DNA from: Candidatus Pelagibacter sp.
Lineage (GTDB): Bacteria; Pseudomonadota; Alphaproteobacteria; Pelagibacterales; Pelagibacteraceae
Assembly (NCBI GenBank): GCA_002704185.1
Contig: PAFP01000020.1
Coordinates: 1 to 7,121, forward strand
DNA: 7,121 nucleotides
Direction of reading: 5' to 3'
The position numbers and the translations under genes are program-made. The number at the start of each line of letters is the position of its first letter. Within the stretch, counting starts at the first letter, position 1. Positions 6,063 to 7,121 of this stretch are shown piece by piece. Under the pieces are notes generated by a model that was not told the DNA's origin, did no database searches, and saw only the letters and a list, made by a program, of their open reading frames with translations.

Positions 6063-7121
6063 ATTTTAATATAAATAAAAATGACATTATTCATTTTGTC
6101 GGTATCGGCGGAATAGGTATGAGTGGTATTGCGCTAATAATGAAAAATTTAGGTTATACTGTTCAGGGTACAGATGTAAGTAAGAGTAAAAATACAGAGA
6201 GATTAAAAAAAAATAAAATCAAAATTTATTTTTCCCATAAAGAAAAAAACGTAAATAAGGTTAAAATATTAGTGATTTCTTCAGCAATAAAAAAAAATAA
6301 TAGAGAATTGGTAGCTGCAAAAAAAAATAAAATATTAATTTTAAAAAGAGCAGAAATGTTAGCACACTTGCTTTCATTAAAAAAAAATATTGTAATTACG
6401 GGATCTCACGGAAAAACAACTATTACTTCGCTAGTTTCCACAATTTTGAATGATTCAAAATTTAATCCTACTATTATAAATGGGGGAATTCTTAATTCAA
6501 TAAATACAAATGCTAAATTGGGTAAAGATGACTGGGCAGTTGTTGAAGCAGATGAGTCAGATGGGAGTTTTTTAGAATTTAAAAAACTTTTCTCTATAGT
6601 AAGTAATATTGACTGTGAACATATGGATTATTATAAAAATATGTTTAATTTAACTTCACAATTTGAAAGATTCATACAGTCAACTGCTTTGCTTGGAAAA
6701 TCAATAGTCTGTTCTGACGATAAAAAATTGTTAAAAATTGCAAATAAAAATAAAAGTAAAAATATATTAACTTACGGCTTTAATAAAGTATCAGATTTTC
6801 AAATCATAAATGTAAAAAATAAAGATATGGGTATGAGTTTTGACTTGAAAATATCACAAAAGAAAAAAAAAATTACAATAAAAAAATTTATAATTAATTT
6901 AATTGGAATTCATAATGTTCTTAATGCAACAGCTAGTATTGCACTTGCGTTGTCGATAGGAATAAATATTAATTCTATAAAAAAATCTTTAAAAGAATTT
7001 AAAGGTGTACAAAGAAGGATGACACAACTTTTAAATTTAAGAAGTATTAAAATTTTTGATGATTATGCGCATCATCCAACTGAAATCCAAGCAGTTTTAA
7101 AGGCTTGCAAATCGAATTTTA
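6059..7121 (+). CDS. murC: MurC, UDP-MurNAc:L-Ala ligase (5' part, cut by window end)
   Basis: MurC is the cytoplasmic ATP-dependent ligase that adds L-alanine to UDP-MurNAc, the first stem-peptide step. The ATG lies in an ATGA shared with the murG stop, has no Shine-Dalgarno, and gives MNFNINKNDIIHFVGIGG. The frame stays open for 354 codons to the window edge; MurC is usually about 460-490 residues, so roughly the last quarter is outside. Motifs: FVGIGGIGMSGIA (13-25), the Rossmann-like UDP-binding loop; P-loop TGSHGKTTITSL (114-125), whose SHGKT is typical of MurC; EADESDGSFL (163-172); NIDCEHMDYY (183-192, usually N-x-D-P-E-H); GIHNVLNA (283-290), the intact hinge motif; GVQRRM (316-321); and DDYAHHPTEI (334-343), the MurC C-terminal-domain signature. 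This order identifies MurC rather than Mpl. It probably leads on to murB downstream, by analogy with other dcw clusters. Confidence 0.96.
   Translation, partial: MNFNINKNDIIHFVGIGGIGMSGIALIMKNLGYTVQGTDVSKSKNTERLKKNKIKIYFSHKEKNVNKVKILVISSAIKKNNRELVAAKKNKILILKRAEMLAHLLSLKKNIVITGSHGKTTITSLVSTILNDSKFNPTIINGGILNSINTNAKLGKDDWAVVEADESDGSFLEFKKLFSIVSNIDCEHMDYYKNMFNLTSQFERFIQSTALLGKSIVCSDDKKLLKIANKNKSKNILTYGFNKVSDFQIINVKNKDMGMSFDLKISQKKKKITIKKFIINLIGIHNVLNATASIALALSIGININSIKKSLKEFKGVQRRMTQLLNLRSIKIFDDYAHHPTEIQAVLKACKSNF

Noticed and set aside
1..7121. TATAAT-like -10 boxes in many places
   Set aside because: At this base composition such hexamers occur by chance throughout coding DNA, and I saw none with a convincing -35 partner at a gene start.
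1..7121. A previously undescribed system hidden in the window
   Set aside because: Every base belongs to a recognised dcw gene in standard order. I saw no inserted gene, repeat array, RNA gene or mobile element on either strand.

Overview
The window is an unbroken stretch of the division and cell-wall (dcw) cluster. It has seven genes on the + strand in the classical order murE (3' end), murF, mraY, murD, ftsW, murG, murC (5' part). Each assignment rests on family motifs read directly from the translation. The last gene is open to the window edge, so it has no stop codon here.

The DNA is very AT-rich (by eye about a quarter G+C or less). The proteins are rich in Lys, Asn and Ile, and there is no intergenic base anywhere: neighbouring genes overlap by 4, 11, 1, 11, 4 and 4 nt. 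Extreme compaction, low G+C, the dcw order and an alphaproteobacterial-looking FtsW (WW near the N-terminus, then a QPD-Y-x-Q loop) suggest a streamlined free-living alphaproteobacterium of the SAR11/Pelagibacterales type. This placement is inference from style; a tree would be needed to settle it.

Layout: 1-240 murE C-terminus; 237-1577 murF; 1567-2655 mraY; 2655-3878 murD; 3868-4977 ftsW; 4974-6062 murG; 6059-7121 murC N-terminal three quarters. No RNA genes, mobile elements, repeats, CRISPR, promoters or terminators could be supported. Clear Shine-Dalgarno sequences precede only mraY and murG; the other starts probably depend on translational coupling at the overlaps.

Together the genes cover the cytoplasmic and membrane steps of peptidoglycan precursor synthesis. 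MurC, MurD, MurE and MurF add L-Ala, D-Glu, meso-diaminopimelate and D-Ala-D-Ala to UDP-MurNAc. MraY moves the product onto undecaprenyl phosphate (lipid I), MurG adds GlcNAc (lipid II), and FtsW polymerises lipid II at the septum. The DNPR motif of MurE points to a meso-DAP (Gram-negative type) wall.

I found no new system. The observations most worth a second look are a MurD about 30 residues short in its middle with no recognisable adenine-contacting HN..N motif, a related loss of the G-x-H motif in MurF, non-consensus active-site loops in MurG, and the gapless overlapping architecture.
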